A DNA stretch of 64,000 nt from Enterovibrio sp. JCM 19048 (GCA_001310415.1 BAXE01000017.1:38312-102311), one strand, 5' to 3'. Positions 46,862 through 57,949 are shown, counted from the stretch's first letter. A program made the numbers and translations. Notes: generated by a model not told the origin, from the letters alone.

Positions 46862-47658
46862 CTAACTGGCGATAATCACTTCGCGTACGAAACGGCTGCC
46901 AAAATAGGCCAGTGTCAGCAAAAAGGCACCGACGATACTAATCCAGATCACGCGACGGCCCCGCCAGCCTGAGCGGTAGTGTCCCCACAGCAATACGCCA
47001 TAAACCACCCAAGCCAGAGCCGACAATACGGCCTTGTGTGCTTTGCCCTGTGCAAGGATGTCGTGCACAAAGAAAAAGCCGGTCAGCAAGGTCAGGGTCA
47101 GCAGGATTTCACCGATAAGGATGATATTGAAAAGCTGGCGCTCCACCGCCATCAGTGGCGGCACGTTGGGGTTGATAACCAGCCTCTTCTTACTTTTAAG
47201 CTGGTAATCCAGCCATGCCAGTTGAATGGCATAAAGGGTCGCTATCATTAGCGTGGCATAAGAAAACAGTGCCAGGGAAATGTGCAGTAGCACTTCAGGG
47301 TTGGCTTCCAGATGGGTAATAAACGCACCTGGCAACAACGTAGAAGCAGCAACATTAATGGCAGAGAAGCTATACACCACTGGCAGGAGCACCCATACCC
47401 GCATTTTGAACATCAGGCCGGTGGTGATGGTGGCAATGATAAAACTGATCAACGAAGCGACATTGAGAATACTGAGGTTTTGGCCGCTATTGGAAAGGAT
47501 CAAATCAGACAATAAATAGGCGTGCAGCACCAGTGCGCCGCAGGCACTCAAAAATACCGAGCGGGCCGGGATCTGATTAGGCCAGACAAGCCGGGAATGA
47601 TTTGTAATAGTGCCGCACCGTAAAGTACCGCAGCCGTGAGTGCTAAAAAGATATCCAT
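46862..47658 (-). CDS. ypjD: Inner-membrane protein YpjD, cytochrome c assembly (CcsA-like) family, one apparent frameshift
   Basis: The repaired protein is 265 residues with about eight membrane spans and belongs to the CcsA/CcmC-like cytochrome c assembly family. It begins MDIFLALTAAVLYGAALLQ. Near the end are LSALAWVVYGVLLWGHYRSGWRGRR and the last span WISIVGAFLLTLAYFG; His residues in SLALF-type and WGHY segments could bind haem. The break near 47555 loses a T from a T run. It is divergent from ffh, its usual neighbour. Its precise function is not known. Confidence 0.85.
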
Positions 47659-47908
47659 GTGTCTTTCAACAACATCGCGTCAAAAAAGAAAGCAGTTAGT
47701 ATACCCTGCACAACAATTCGTCGCTATTGGTGCAAGGCCTAAACCTGTCTCGCCGCTTGCAAACCTGAATGAAATTTCATTTTCAGGCTTTAAAACTAAC
47801 ATTCAAGCCAGCATGTAAGCGAAAGCAATATTGCGATATAATCGCGCTAATTTTTGTGTTTATTGCCACTGATGCACGTGGCGCCGTCGCGTAGAGAGCG
47901 AGTAGGAC

Positions 47909-49284
47909 ATGTTTGAGAACTTAACAGATCGTTTATCCCGTACGCTGAAAAACATCAGTGGCCGTGGTCGACTGACAGACGACAATATCAAGGACACGCT
48001 GCGTGAAGTGCGCATGGCGCTGCTGGAAGCTGACGTAGCACTGCCGGTAGTGCGTGATTTTGTCAGCCGTGTAAAAGAAAGTGCGGTTGGCCTTGAAGTA
48101 TCAAAAAGCCTGACGCCGGGTCAGGAGTTTATCAAGATTGTCCGCACCGAACTTGAAGCGGTCATGGGCGACTCTAACACTGAACTGGACCTGGCAACCC
48201 AGCCGCCAGCTGTGGTGTTGATGGCAGGTCTGCAAGGTGCGGGTAAAACCACCAGTGTCGGTAAGCTGGGTAAGATGCTCAAAGAGCGTCACAAGAAGAA
48301 AGTGCTGGTGGTGTCTGCCGACGTTTATCGCCCTGCGGCGATCAAACAGCTGGAAACTCTGTCTCAGGATGTTGGCATCGACTTCTTCCCGTCAACGCCT
48401 GACCAAAAGCCAGTGGACATTGCTAAGGCGGCAGTGGCGCACGGCAAGCTCAAATTCTATGACGTCGTGATTGTCGATACCGCAGGCGCCTGCACGTCGA
48501 CGAAGAGATGATGGACGAAATCAAAGACGTCCATGCTGCGATCAACCCAATTGAAACCTTGTTTGTGGTTGACGCCATGACAGGTCAGGATGCGGCAAAC
48601 ACGGCGAAAGCGTTCAACGATGCACTGCCGCTGACCGGTGTGGTACTGACCAAGGTTGATGGTGATGCCCGTGGTGGTGCTGCGCTCTCTGTACGTCATA
48701 TCACTGGCAAGCCAATCAAATTCCTGGGTGTAGGTGAGAAAACCGACGCACTGGAGCCGTTCCATCCTGATCGTGTAGCCAGCCGTATTTTGGGCATGGG
48801 CGACGTACTTTCGCTGATCGAAGATCTTGAGCGTAACGTCGACAAAGAAAAAGCCGAGCAACTGGCGAAGAAGTTTAAAGAGAAAAAAGGTTTTGACCTT
48901 CAGGACTTCCGCGACCAACTGCAGCAGATGAAGAACATGGGCGGCATGATGGGCATGCTGGACAAGCTGCCGGGCATGTCGAACCTGCCGGATGATGTGA
49001 AAAACCAGGTGGACGACAAAATGTTTGTTCAGATGGAAGCCATCATCAACTCCATGACACCGAAAGAGCGCGCGCGCCCAGACCTGATTAAAGGTTCACG
49101 CAAGAAGCGTATTGCTGCCGGTTCCGGTACCCAGGTACAGGACGTCAACCGCCTGCTTAAGCAGTTCACCCAGATGCAGAAGATGATGAAGAAGATGCAG
49201 AAGGGCGGCATGAAGAACATGATGCGCAATATGAAAGGCATGATGGGCGGCATGGGTGGTGGCGGCGGAATGTTCCCGCGTTAA
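47909..49284 (+). CDS. ffh: Signal recognition particle protein Ffh (one apparent frameshift)
   Basis: Ffh binds signal sequences and 4.5S RNA for co-translational targeting and is essential. The repaired length is 458 residues. The NG domain has GLQGAGKTTSVGKLGK (G1), DTAGRLHVDEEMM after repair, and TKVDGDARGGAAL. The Met-rich M domain ends the protein (MKKMQKGGMKNMMRNMKGMMGGMGGGGG). The break near 48490 loses one C. It lies upstream of the rpsP operon. Confidence 0.97.
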
Positions 49285-49452
49285 TCTGCACACAAACCGT
49301 ATTCTGTTAGGGGGAGTAATCCACCTAATTGATAATAAAGCAAAGGGATTCGCTAAGTGATTGAATGACGGTTTTAGCTGATGCTTTTTTGGCTAAAGCA
49401 GTTGCATTCGATCACAGAAAGCGTAAAATTCCGGAGCTTTATTTTGGCACGA

Positions 49453-49474
49453 GGCCCCGTATTAGCACGGGGCC
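49453..49474 (+). terminator. GC-rich hairpin upstream of rpsP
   Basis: GGCCCCGT-ATTAGC-ACGGGGCC is a perfect 8-base stem followed by AATTTTATT, 30 bases before the rpsP ATG. It may act as terminator or attenuator for the ribosomal-protein operon; the T tract is interrupted, so the role is uncertain. Confidence 0.5.
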
Positions 49475-49504
49475 AATTTTATTCAGTAATGCAAAGAGGA
49501 CGAT

Positions 49505-49752
49505 ATGGTTACCATTCGTTTGGCACGTCACGGCGCGAAAAAGCGTCCATTCTATCAAATCGTTGTTGCAGACAGCCGCACAGCTCGCGACGGTCGCTTC
49601 ATTGAGAAAGTAGGCTTCTTCAACCAGTTGCACAGGGTCAAGAAGAGAAACTGCGTCTGGACCTGGACCGCGTTAACCACTGGGTTGGCGAAGGTGCAGC
49701 TGTTTCTGACCGCGTAGCAAAACTGATCAAAGACGCTGCTAAAGCTGCGTAA
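49505..49752 (+). CDS. rpsP: 30S ribosomal protein S16 (one apparent frameshift)
   Basis: The repaired length is 82 residues, the normal size. It begins [25 protein letters not shown] and reads [10 protein letters not shown] at the break near 49630, where a C is lost from CCC. The end is [12 protein letters not shown]. It leads the rpsP-rimM-trmD-rplS operon. Confidence 0.97.
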
Positions 49753-49782
49753 TTGAACAGTCTCAGGGTTGAAGAAAAAGAA

Positions 49783-50310
49783 ATGAGTGAGCAAGAAAAG
49801 GTTGTAGTAGGCAAGCTAGGTGCTTCTTATGGCATCCGTGGCTGGCTCAAAGTTTTTTCTTACACTGAAAATGCCGAAAACATCTTCAGTTACTCACCTT
49901 GGTTTATCAAGGTGCGTGGCGAGTGGCAGGAATTCGGTCTTGAAGACTGGAAACGCCACGGTCAGGGTTATGTCGGTAAATTGAAAGGTCTGGATCAGCG
50001 TGAAGACGCCCAGGCTCTGACAAATGCTGAAATTGCAATTAATGCAGAAGCGTTGCCGTCGCTGTCAGATGAAGAATTCTACTGGCGCGAACTGTACGGA
50101 ATGGAAGTAGTGACCACCAAAGGTTACAACCTGGGTAAAGTTACTGACATTCTGGAAACCGGCTCTAATGACGTACTGGTTATTGCAGCTAACCCGAAAG
50201 ATGCTTTCGGACAGAAGGAACGATTAGTACCGTTCCTCGATGGGCAAGTCATCAAGTCGATTGATCGCTCTGCTCAACGGATCGAAGTTGACTGGGATCC
50301 TGGATTTTAA
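49783..50310 (+). CDS. rimM: 16S rRNA processing protein RimM
   Basis: RimM assists maturation of the 30S head. The product is 175 residues, intact. It shows [23 protein letters not shown] at the N-terminus and the PRC-barrel part [21 protein letters not shown], then [15 protein letters not shown]. The ATG at 49783 is preferred to an in-frame TTG at 49753, which abuts the rpsP stop; GAAGAAAAAG precedes the ATG. Confidence 0.96.
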   Translation: MSEQEKVVVGKLGASYGIRGWLKVFSYTENAENIFSYSPWFIKVRGEWQEFGLEDWKRHGQGYVGKLKGLDQREDAQALTNAEIAINAEALPSLSDEEFYWRELYGMEVVTTKGYNLGKVTDILETGSNDVLVIAANPKDAFGQKERLVPFLDGQVIKSIDRSAQRIEVDWDPGF

Positions 50311-50347
50311 TTCCCCCAGTAACATTTAAAGCAATAGGAGCGGAAAA

Positions 50348-51102
50348 ATGTGGGTTGGTATTATCAGCCTTTTTCCTGAAATGTTCCGTGCTGTTACTGA
50401 ATTTGGGGTAACTGGCCAGGCGGTGAAAAAAGGCCTGCTCGAAGTAGAAACGTGGAATCCCCGCGATTTTACTCACGACAAACACCGGACGGTTGATGAC
50501 CGCCCATATGGTGGAGGCCCGGGCATGTTGATGATGGTGCAGCCTTTGCGCGACGCCATTCACGCTGCCAAGAACGCCGCTGATGGCAAGGCGAAAGTGA
50601 TTTACCTTTCCCCTCAAGGCCGAAAGCTTGACCAAGCAGGTGTTGAGGAGCTGGCGCAGAACGAGAACCTGATTCTTATCTGTGGACGCTACGAAGGGTA
50701 GATGAGCGCATTATACAAACCGAAGTCGATGAAGAATGGTCTATCGGGGATTTTGTGCTCAGTGGTGGTGAACTGCCAGCCATGTCCTTGGTTGATGCGG
50801 TTGCCCGGTTTGTGCCGGGTGTACTGGGAGACTTTGCGTCAGCGGAAGAAGATTCTTTCGCAAATGGCTTGCTCGATTGCCCTCACTACACACGTCCTGA
50901 AGTGTTGGATGGATTGGAAGTGCCTGCGGTACTGAAATCTGGAAACCATAAGGACATTCGCCGCTGGCGATTACAACAATCGCTGGGCCGTACCTGGCTC
51001 AGAAGACCAGAGCTCCTGGAAAACCTAGCTCTGACTGACGAACAGGAATTACTGCTTGCTGAGTTCATTAACGAACACAGACAAGTACCTAAAGATATTT
51101 AG
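50348..51102 (+). CDS. trmD: tRNA (guanine37-N1)-methyltransferase TrmD (one apparent frameshift)
   Basis: TrmD makes m1G37 and prevents +1 frameshifting. The repaired length is 251 residues. It shows [12 protein letters not shown] at the N-terminus, [13 protein letters not shown], and the trefoil-knot SAM site [10 protein letters not shown] with ICGRYEGVDERI after repair. The break near 50700 loses a G from GGGG. It lies between rimM and rplS, as usual. Confidence 0.97.
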
Positions 51103-51128
51103 TATCAGTTTATTCTAGGGTATAGAAA

Positions 51129-51482
51129 ATGAGTAACATCATCAAAGCGCTCGAAGATGAGCAACTTAAACAAGACGTTCCTGCGTTCAACGTAGGTGAC
51201 ACTGTTGTCGTTCAAGTTAAAGTTAAAGAAGGCGAGCGTTCTCGTCTGCAGGCTTACGAAGGCGTTGTAATCGCTAAGCGTAACCGTGGTCTACACTCTG
51301 CATTCACCGTACGTAAAGTATCTAACGGTGAAGGCGTTGAGCGTGTATTCCAAACTCACTCACCAGTTGTTGACAGCATTACTGTTAAGCGCCGCGGTGC
51401 AGTACGTCGTGCCAAACTGTACTACCTGCGTGAGCGTTCTGGTAAGGCAGCTCGTATCAAAGAGCGTCTGGCTAAGAAATAA
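51129..51482 (+). CDS. rplS: 50S ribosomal protein L19
   Basis: The product is 117 residues, intact. It shows the family signature [36 protein letters not shown] and the C-terminal [23 protein letters not shown]. It is the last gene of the rpsP operon before a terminator. Confidence 0.99.
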   Translation: MSNIIKALEDEQLKQDVPAFNVGDTVVVQVKVKEGERSRLQAYEGVVIAKRNRGLHSAFTVRKVSNGEGVERVFQTHSPVVDSITVKRRGAVRRAKLYYLRERSGKAARIKERLAKK

Positions 51483-51514
51483 TCGCTCCGGCGTTTATAA
51501 CCCGAAAGGGTCAG

Positions 51515-51546
51515 AAAGCCCGTCTGAAAAGACGGGCTTTTTCTTT
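51515..51546 (+). terminator. Rho-independent terminator after rplS
   Basis: AAAGCCCGTC-TGAAAA-GACGGGCTTT is followed by TT, 32 bases after the rplS stop; the stem is perfect. Confidence 0.9.
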
Positions 51547-51612
51547 TTCTGCGTTTTCGTTTTTGTCGAAGCATCGCCATGCCATAATGCGCCCAAATTA
51601 AGGAGAAATGAC

Positions 51613-52285
51613 GTGCGATACGATTGGATACTATTTGATGCTGACGAGACCCTGTTTTCTTTTGATGCTTTCGCGGGTCTCAAGGTGATGTTTGCAGGTT
51701 TAGGTGTTGATTTTAGCGAGCAGGATTTTGCCGAATACCAGACCGTGAACAAACCGCTGTGGGTGAAATACCAAGACGGTGAAATTTCTGCCAAACAATT
51801 GCAAGAAGACCGCTTCCTGGTCTGGTCTGAAAGACTGGATGTATCCCCGGCCGAGCTGAACAGCCGCTTTTTGGATGCGATGGCGGATATCTGCCAGCCA
51901 CTAGAGGGTGTGCGTGAAGTGCTGCCAGCACTGGCGCAGCGCGCAAAACTTGGCATTATTACCAATGGTTTTGTGCAGTTACAGCAAATCCGTCTGACAA
52001 AAACCGGCCTTAGTGAATACTTCTCGCACATTGTGATTTCGGAAGAGGTCGGGGTGGCAAAGCCGGATGTCGCCATTTTCGACCATACTTTTGCGCAGAT
52101 TGGGCTGCCGGATAAATCACGTATCCTGATGGTCGGTGACAATGCTGATTCCGACATTCGTGGTGGTCAGAATGCCGGGATTGATACTTGTTGGCTGAAT
52201 GTCGATGACAAACCTTTGCCGCACGGTGTAATGCCTACATACTGCCCGCTCTTGGCAGGAGATCCACAGCCTGCTTCTAGGTTAG
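51613..52285 (+). CDS. yjjG: Pyrimidine 5'-nucleotidase YjjG, HAD family (one apparent frameshift)
   Basis: This house-cleaning nucleotidase acts on dUMP, dTMP and modified pyrimidine nucleotides in E. coli. The GTG start lies 7 bases after AAGGAG. Motif I is DWILFDADETLFSFDAF. Motif II is ITNGFVQLQQIRL. Motif IV is VGDNADSDIRGGQNAGIDTCWLN. Near 52233 two bases seem lost from an ACAC context; restoring them gives RSWQEIHSLLLG and a stop at 52285, for 224 residues (E. coli 225). The uncorrected frame runs to 52317 into the terminator, which supports the repair. Confidence 0.9.
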
Positions 52286-52305
52286 ACGGTAAAAAACGCA
52301 CCATG

Positions 52306-52341
52306 CGGGGAAGATAACGCCAGTTTTCTTCCCCGTTTTTT
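52306..52341 (+). terminator. Rho-independent terminator after yjjG
   Basis: CGGGGAAGA and TCTTCCCCG flank a 12-base loop and are followed by TTTTTT. Confidence 0.85.
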
Positions 52342-52503
52342 ATGTCGGCAGAATAATTTCCCTTCAAAAACGCGAACATATTTCTCGGGTTGCAAAGATA
52401 GAACAACGGCGAGCCAAAAGATACGCTTTACTCCTGTCAGCAGGTAGAGCCTGCTGAATATTGTGGCAATCAAATTGCTGTTTTTGATGAGAGGAGCGGC
52501 GCT

Positions 52504-53088
52504 ATGCAGCCAACAGAAACGTTACAAAAACAATTGGTGGGCGCGTTATCCCGGAACTGGTGGGTGTTGTTGTTGCGGGGTATCGCATCGATTATTTTCG
52601 GTTTTTTACTTTGGACCCTGCCGCCTGGCGAGTCGATTGAAACCATGGTTTTGGTATTCGGGGCTTTCGCTTTTATTGACGGTGCCCTGCAAGTATGGAC
52701 AGCACTGATGGAGCGCAAAGAGCGCGACAACTGGGTTGTTCTCCTGCTTTGGGGGGTTGTCGGTATAGCCGCCGGTATTATGACCTTCTCCGTTCCCGGA
52801 CTGACTGCCGTGGCACTGCTGTTCTATATCGCAATTTGGGCGGTGGTCAAAGGCGTATTGGAAATCATCACTGCTGTTCGTTTGCGTAAAGAGATCAAAG
52901 GCGAGTGGATGCTTATCCTTGGGGGCATTTTGTCTATCCTGTTCGGTGGTTTCCTGATGGCGAGTCCTGCAGCGGGTGCGGCGGCTTTGGTATGGGTGAT
53001 CGCTATGTATGCTTTTGTGTTTGGGGTTTTGTTTGTTGCCTTGTCCCTGAAACTGAAAGGATTGAAAGCTGACAACATGCCGTCCTGA
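52504..53088 (+). CDS. HdeD-family membrane protein (DUF308)
   Basis: The protein has 194 residues, is intact, and has six hydrophobic segments in three pairs, the HdeD (DUF308) repeat. Segments include WWVLLLRGIASIIFGFLLW, MVLVFGAFAFIDGALQVW and LILGGILSILFGGFLMASP. In E. coli HdeD is linked to acid resistance; here the role is unknown. GAGGAG precedes the ATG. The gap upstream (52342-52503) shows no gene. Confidence 0.82.
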   Translation: MQPTETLQKQLVGALSRNWWVLLLRGIASIIFGFLLWTLPPGESIETMVLVFGAFAFIDGALQVWTALMERKERDNWVVLLLWGVVGIAAGIMTFSVPGLTAVALLFYIAIWAVVKGVLEIITAVRLRKEIKGEWMLILGGILSILFGGFLMASPAAGAAALVWVIAMYAFVFGVLFVALSLKLKGLKADNMPS

Positions 53089-53150
53089 CCTGTGAAGTGC
53101 AGATAATTGTATATAGTGCTGTTTTTCCCTGACAAAGACTGAGGATCAGT

Positions 53151-53534
53151 ATGGTGAAGAAAATGCTAGCGTCATTGGTGATGCTGCTGATGGTAGGCTG
53201 TGCCGCGGTGCAAAATGCAGAGTCTCTGGTCAAGGAAGGCAAATGGCAAGCTGTCGGCGAGCAGGATGGTGTTCGAGGATTGCCATCACGGTCAATGACG
53301 GATCTGGAAGAATTGGCACAACGCGCTGGCGTGGATAACGTTGATGTGAACGAGTACGAAGCCGGATATAACGAAGGCATTGATCGTTACTGCGATGTGG
53401 GCAATGCCTATGACATCGGTTTGTCCGGTATGCAATATCTGGGTGTGTGCTCTTATCTGCCGGACGGTTTGCGTTTCCAGATGGAATGGCAACGTGGTTT
53501 TGAAGATTTTCAGTCTGCTGATCAAACCTTCTGA
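53151..53534 (+). CDS. DUF2799 lipoprotein
   Basis: The protein has 127 residues and is intact. The lipoprotein signal ends in LLMVGCAAV. The mature part has the DUF2799 pattern EYEAGYNEGIDRYCDVGNAYDIGLSG followed by YLGVCSYLP, with two conserved cysteines. It is presumably anchored in the outer membrane. Function is unknown. It is followed by a strong terminator. Confidence 0.8.
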   Translation: MVKKMLASLVMLLMVGCAAVQNAESLVKEGKWQAVGEQDGVRGLPSRSMTDLEELAQRAGVDNVDVNEYEAGYNEGIDRYCDVGNAYDIGLSGMQYLGVCSYLPDGLRFQMEWQRGFEDFQSADQTF

Positions 53535-53558
53535 TTTCCATTTAATTCCAGTAAGAAT

Positions 53559-53586
53559 AAAAAAGCCACCTAAGGTGGCTTTTTTC
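53559..53586 (+). terminator. Rho-independent terminator after the DUF2799 gene
   Basis: AAAAGCCACC-TAA-GGTGGCTTTTTT, 25 bases after the stop. Confidence 0.9.
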
Positions 53587-53665
53587 TATTTCGTCATCTT
53601 ATCGTTACACATGAGTTTTGATTTTTCGTGCACCATTCCCTAAATAGTGGGTTATTTTCTTGAAT

Positions 53666-53683
53666 TGTAAATATAATTTTACA
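53666..53683 (+). promoter_or_regulatory. TyrR box upstream of aroF
   Basis: TGTAAA-TATAAT-TTTACA is an exact match to the strong TyrR box consensus TGTAAA-N6-TTTACA, 114 bases before the aroF ATG. A possible -35/-10 pair (TTGCAA, 16 bases, TATTGT) lies just downstream near 53709-53736. Confidence 0.85.
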
Positions 53684-53797
53684 CTGTTATTTTTTATTTA
53701 CGATGGCTTGCAATCGTCATTGAGGCTGTTATTGTGTCCAACAGTCGCGTAGAAAATGTCCACTTGCTGCGAAAAATAATTCAAAAGGAAGTTTGTC

Positions 53798-54871
<1,074 letters not shown>

Positions 54872-54876
54872 GTCAC

Positions 54877-56003
54877 ATGGTTGCAGAGTTAACCCAGCTT
54901 CGGGATCAGATTGACGAGGTTGATAAACAAATGGTCGAGTTGCTGGCGCGTCGTCTTGCGCTGGTTGCGGAAGTGGGCGAAGTGAAAAGTAAACACGGCT
55001 TGCCTATTTATGCCCCGGACAGGGAAGCAGCTATGTTGGCCTCCCGACGTGAAGAAGCTGCGTCGAAAGGGATACCGCCTGATTTGATTGAGGATATTCT
55101 GCGCCGCACCATGCGTGAATCCTATGCCAGTGAAAATGACTCAGGCTTTAAGTGCCTGAACCCAGAATTACGCTCCGTTGTGGTCGTTGGGGGGAATGGC
55201 CAGTTGGGTAAACTGTTCTGCAAACTGTTCCGCCTGTCTGGCTATAACGTCAAAGTACTGGGCTCCCAGGACTGGGATCATGCCGACGAGATGCTCAATG
55301 ATGCAGGTATGGTGGTTGTGACCGTGCCTATCCACAAAACGGACGGTGTTATCCGCTCCCTGGGTAAGTTGCCGGACGATTGCATTCTGGCGGACTTAAC
55401 CTCCATCAAGAGTGAGCCCCTGCAGGCGATGCTTGAGTCGCACAAGGGGCCGGTAGTCGGTCTGCATCCTATGTTTGGCCCGGATATTTCGAGTCTGGCT
55501 AAGCAGGTGATTGTTTACTGTGATGGTCGAAATCCTGAAGCCTACCAATGGTTGTTGGAGCAGTTTCGAATTTGGGGTGCGAGCCTTCACCGCATCAGTG
55601 CGATTGAGCATGATCAGGCATGACGCTGATTCAGGCGCTTCGTCACTTCACCTCATTCGTCTACGGCCTGCACCTTGCCGAAGAGAACCCGAACCTTGAG
55701 CAACTTACGGCCTTGAGTTCACCGATTTACCGTTTGGAATTGGCGATGGTCGGCCGGTTGTTTGTGCAGGATGCCCAGCTTTACGCTGACATCATTATGT
55801 CGTCACCGCAAAATATCGACATGATCAAACGCTTCCACGCCCGCTTTGGTGAAGCAATTGAACTGTTGGATGCTAAAGACAAAGAAGGTTTTATCAGCGC
55901 CTTTAACCAAGTTGAAAACTGGTTTGGGGAGTTTGCTCCCCGCTTTATGAAAGAGAGCCAGGCGTTGTTACGCCAAGCCAATGACACTGCACACCGTAGT
56001 TGA
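54877..56003 (+). CDS. tyrA: Bifunctional chorismate mutase / prephenate dehydrogenase (one apparent frameshift)
   Basis: TyrA converts chorismate to 4-hydroxyphenylpyruvate for tyrosine. The repaired length is 375 residues. The N-terminal AroQ mutase domain reads [27 protein letters not shown] (residues 8-34). The Rossmann motif [14 protein letters not shown] is near residue 105, and [10 protein letters not shown] and the His region [16 protein letters not shown] follow. The break near 55620 loses an A (GCAATG). It starts 5 bases after aroF. Confidence 0.95.
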
Positions 56004-56039
56004 TTGGATTGGTGGATTGGTTTGGTGAAGGGATAGATA

Positions 56040-56069
56040 TGACAAAGGAGCCTGAAGGCTCCTTTGTCA
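56040..56069. terminator. Bidirectional terminator between tyrA and pheA
   Basis: TGACAAAGGAGCC-TGAA-GGCTCCTTTGTCA is a perfect 13-base stem between the convergent genes. Confidence 0.85.
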
Positions 56070-56076
56070 TTTGGGG

Positions 56077-57245
56077 TTAAACATCAATTTCAGTCGGGGC
56101 GACGTTTTCGATCGGGTACGATCCCAGCACCTTGATATAGCGTGTGATTTTTGTCAGCTCTTCCAGAACCGCTTTCATCACATCGGTGCGCATATTGCCT
56201 TCGACATCGACGTAAAACATCTCTTCCCATGGGTTGCCCAGAACAGGTCGCGACTCCAGCTTGGTCATATTGATGCCGTGGTTACGCAATACCAGCAGGC
56301 ATTCCACCAAAGAACCTGCAGTCTGGCCAGTCGACATAATGAACGTGGTTTTGGCCGGAATGAGTGCGGTCACTTCAACGGGCTTGCGTGCCACCACAAT
56401 AAATCTGGTGTGGTTCTCTTGCTGGTTGGCAATACCAAACTTGAGTGGTTTGAGTCCGTACAGCTCTCCGCTGGAGGCATTTCCAATAGCGGCAACAGAC
56501 GGGCTGGCAAGGGCAGCCACCTCTTTCATTGCTTCAGCGGTGCTTGAGCAATACTCCTGTTTAATGTCTCCCAAGGAACGTAAAAACTCACTGCACTGCT
56601 GGTGTGGCTGCGGGTGGGAATAGAGCACCTCAATTTTATCGATATCAGTGTCAACAGCTGTCAGCAGGCAGTGTTCAATCGGTTGGGTAATTTCCCCCAC
56701 AATCGACAGCCGGGTGTGCTGCAGCTGGTCGTAGACGTCGTTGATCGAACCTGAACTGGTGTTTTCAATCGGCAGTACGCCGTAGTCAGCATTGCCGGTC
56801 TCCACCATGTCCAACACTTCTTTGAAGCTCTGGCACTGAATTTCGGCGAGTTTGGTGTGTTTACGCGCAAAAAATTGCGGGCAGCAAGATTAGAGTATGA
56901 GCCTTTACCACCGAGAAAAGAGACACGGGCCAGAGGCTGCTCGTTTTCCGGATTGGCAAGACGCTGCAGGAAGGCTTGCTGATAGAGCACAGAGTCTTCA
57001 ATGATGGTATGGAAGATTTTGGTTACATACTGCGGATCCAGTTCGTGGGTTTTGCCATTGGCCACCAGTTTTTCCAACAGTGCCTGCTCTCGTTCTACAT
57101 CGCGAACAGGCTTTTGTGTCTGGATCTTACTTTTTGCAACTTCCAGGCTCAGCTTTCGGCGTTCTGCCAATAGGGCCAATAACTCTTGATCAATCCGGCT
57201 GACATTGACCCGTATTTCATCCAGTGAAAGTGTTGGTTTACTCAT
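56077..57245 (-). CDS. pheA: Bifunctional chorismate mutase / prephenate dehydratase (one apparent frameshift)
   Basis: PheA converts chorismate to phenylpyruvate for phenylalanine. The repaired length is 389 residues. The mutase domain shows LDEIRVNVSRIDQELLALLAERRKLSLEVAKSK. The dehydratase shows VSFLGGKGSYSNLAARNF and YGVLPIENTSSGSINDVYD. The C-terminal ACT domain has TGQTAGSLVECLLVLRNHGINMTKLESRP, which binds Phe. The break near 56870 loses a T from a T run. A leader peptide and attenuator lie upstream. Confidence 0.96.
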
Positions 57246-57280
57246 TCCTTGTTCCTGCTTGTAATGCTATGCCCAAAACG

Positions 57281-57306
57281 AAAAAACCTCCCTGATTGAG
57301 GGAGGC
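57281..57306 (-). terminator. pheA attenuator terminator
   Basis: On the minus strand CCTCCCT and AGGGAGG form a stem followed by TTTTTT, between pheL and pheA. This is the transcription attenuator layout known for pheA. Confidence 0.8.
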
Positions 57307-57352
57307 TTTCGGGATTTGCCGCTATCGATGCTCGTCCTTACGCCCCACCTCG

Positions 57353-57400
57353 TCAGAAGCGGAAAAAGAAGCGAAAGAAAAATGGAGTTGTTGGCGTCAT
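57353..57400 (-). CDS. pheL: pheA leader peptide PheL
   Basis: A 15-codon frame reads MTPTTPFFFRFFFRF, with seven Phe codons, 110 bases upstream of pheA and just before the attenuator hairpin. E. coli PheL is [15 protein letters not shown]. Ribosome stalling on the Phe codons when Phe-tRNA is scarce would prevent the terminator from forming. It is too short for standard gene calling. Confidence 0.88.
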   Translation of the reverse strand: MTPTTPFFFRFFFRF

Positions 57401-57516
57401 CGATACGTTATCTTATTGGTTCAATTATTGTTCAACCATATTGGGGCGGCGTTGTCATGTCAAGACGAATCAGCCCGCTTAAAGCGGGGCTGACGGATAT
57501 AGGCCTCTTGTTTAGC

Positions 57517-57861
57517 TTATGCAACTTCTTCAGATTCTGATTCTTCTGCAGGCAGTTCAGCGTGGCTTGCGCGGCGTGCTTCGCCTTTGTGGGCTTGTTT
57601 GTTCAGCTGTTTCTCCAGTTTTTGGCCCACTTCATTGATGGCGGCATACATGTCATCGTGTTCAGCAGAAGCAATCAGCTTCGCACCTGGGATCATTACT
57701 CCCGCTTCAATTTTAAATTTGTTGCCCGGTTCTTCACTGATCACGGCATGAGGGTTAATGAGAGCGACCTGCCACTTTTCCAACTTTTCAAAACGAGACG
57801 TAATGCGATCACGAATGGCGGCAGTGATGTCGATGTTTTTACCAGTAATTTCTACTCTCAT
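57517..57861 (-). CDS. raiA: Ribosome-associated inhibitor RaiA (YfiA/HPF short form)
   Basis: The product is 114 residues, intact. It begins MRVEITGKNIDITAAIRDRITSRFEKLEKWQ, the HPF/RaiA family start, and contains EHDDMYAAINEVGQKLEKQLNKQ. The C-terminal tail is acidic (PAEESESEEVA), typical of RaiA rather than HPF. It binds 70S ribosomes in cold shock or stationary phase and blocks translation. It is upstream of pheA on the same strand but separated by the leader region. A CRP-like site lies upstream. Confidence 0.93.
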   Translation of the reverse strand: MRVEITGKNIDITAAIRDRITSRFEKLEKWQVALINPHAVISEEPGNKFKIEAGVMIPGAKLIASAEHDDMYAAINEVGQKLEKQLNKQAHKGEARRASHAELPAEESESEEVA

Positions 57862-57927
57862 AGATGTTTCCTCTTTTGCTTGCCCTTTGCTGGGCTCACT
57901 TTCAGATTACGTTTCTGGCATTGAATT

Positions 57928-57949
57928 AATGTGATCATGATCACCTTTA
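57928..57949 (-). promoter_or_regulatory. CRP-like site upstream of raiA
   Basis: TGTGATCATGATCACC (57930-57945) matches TGTGA-N6-TCAC(A), a nearly symmetrical CRP motif, about 70 bases upstream of the raiA start. The rest of the gap to 58178 shows no gene. Confidence 0.6.

Noticed and set aside
51286..52317. One long open frame joining rplS antisense-frame sequence to yjjG.
   Set aside because: Its first third lies in another frame of rplS and the terminator; the real gene starts at the GTG at 51613 after AAGGAG.
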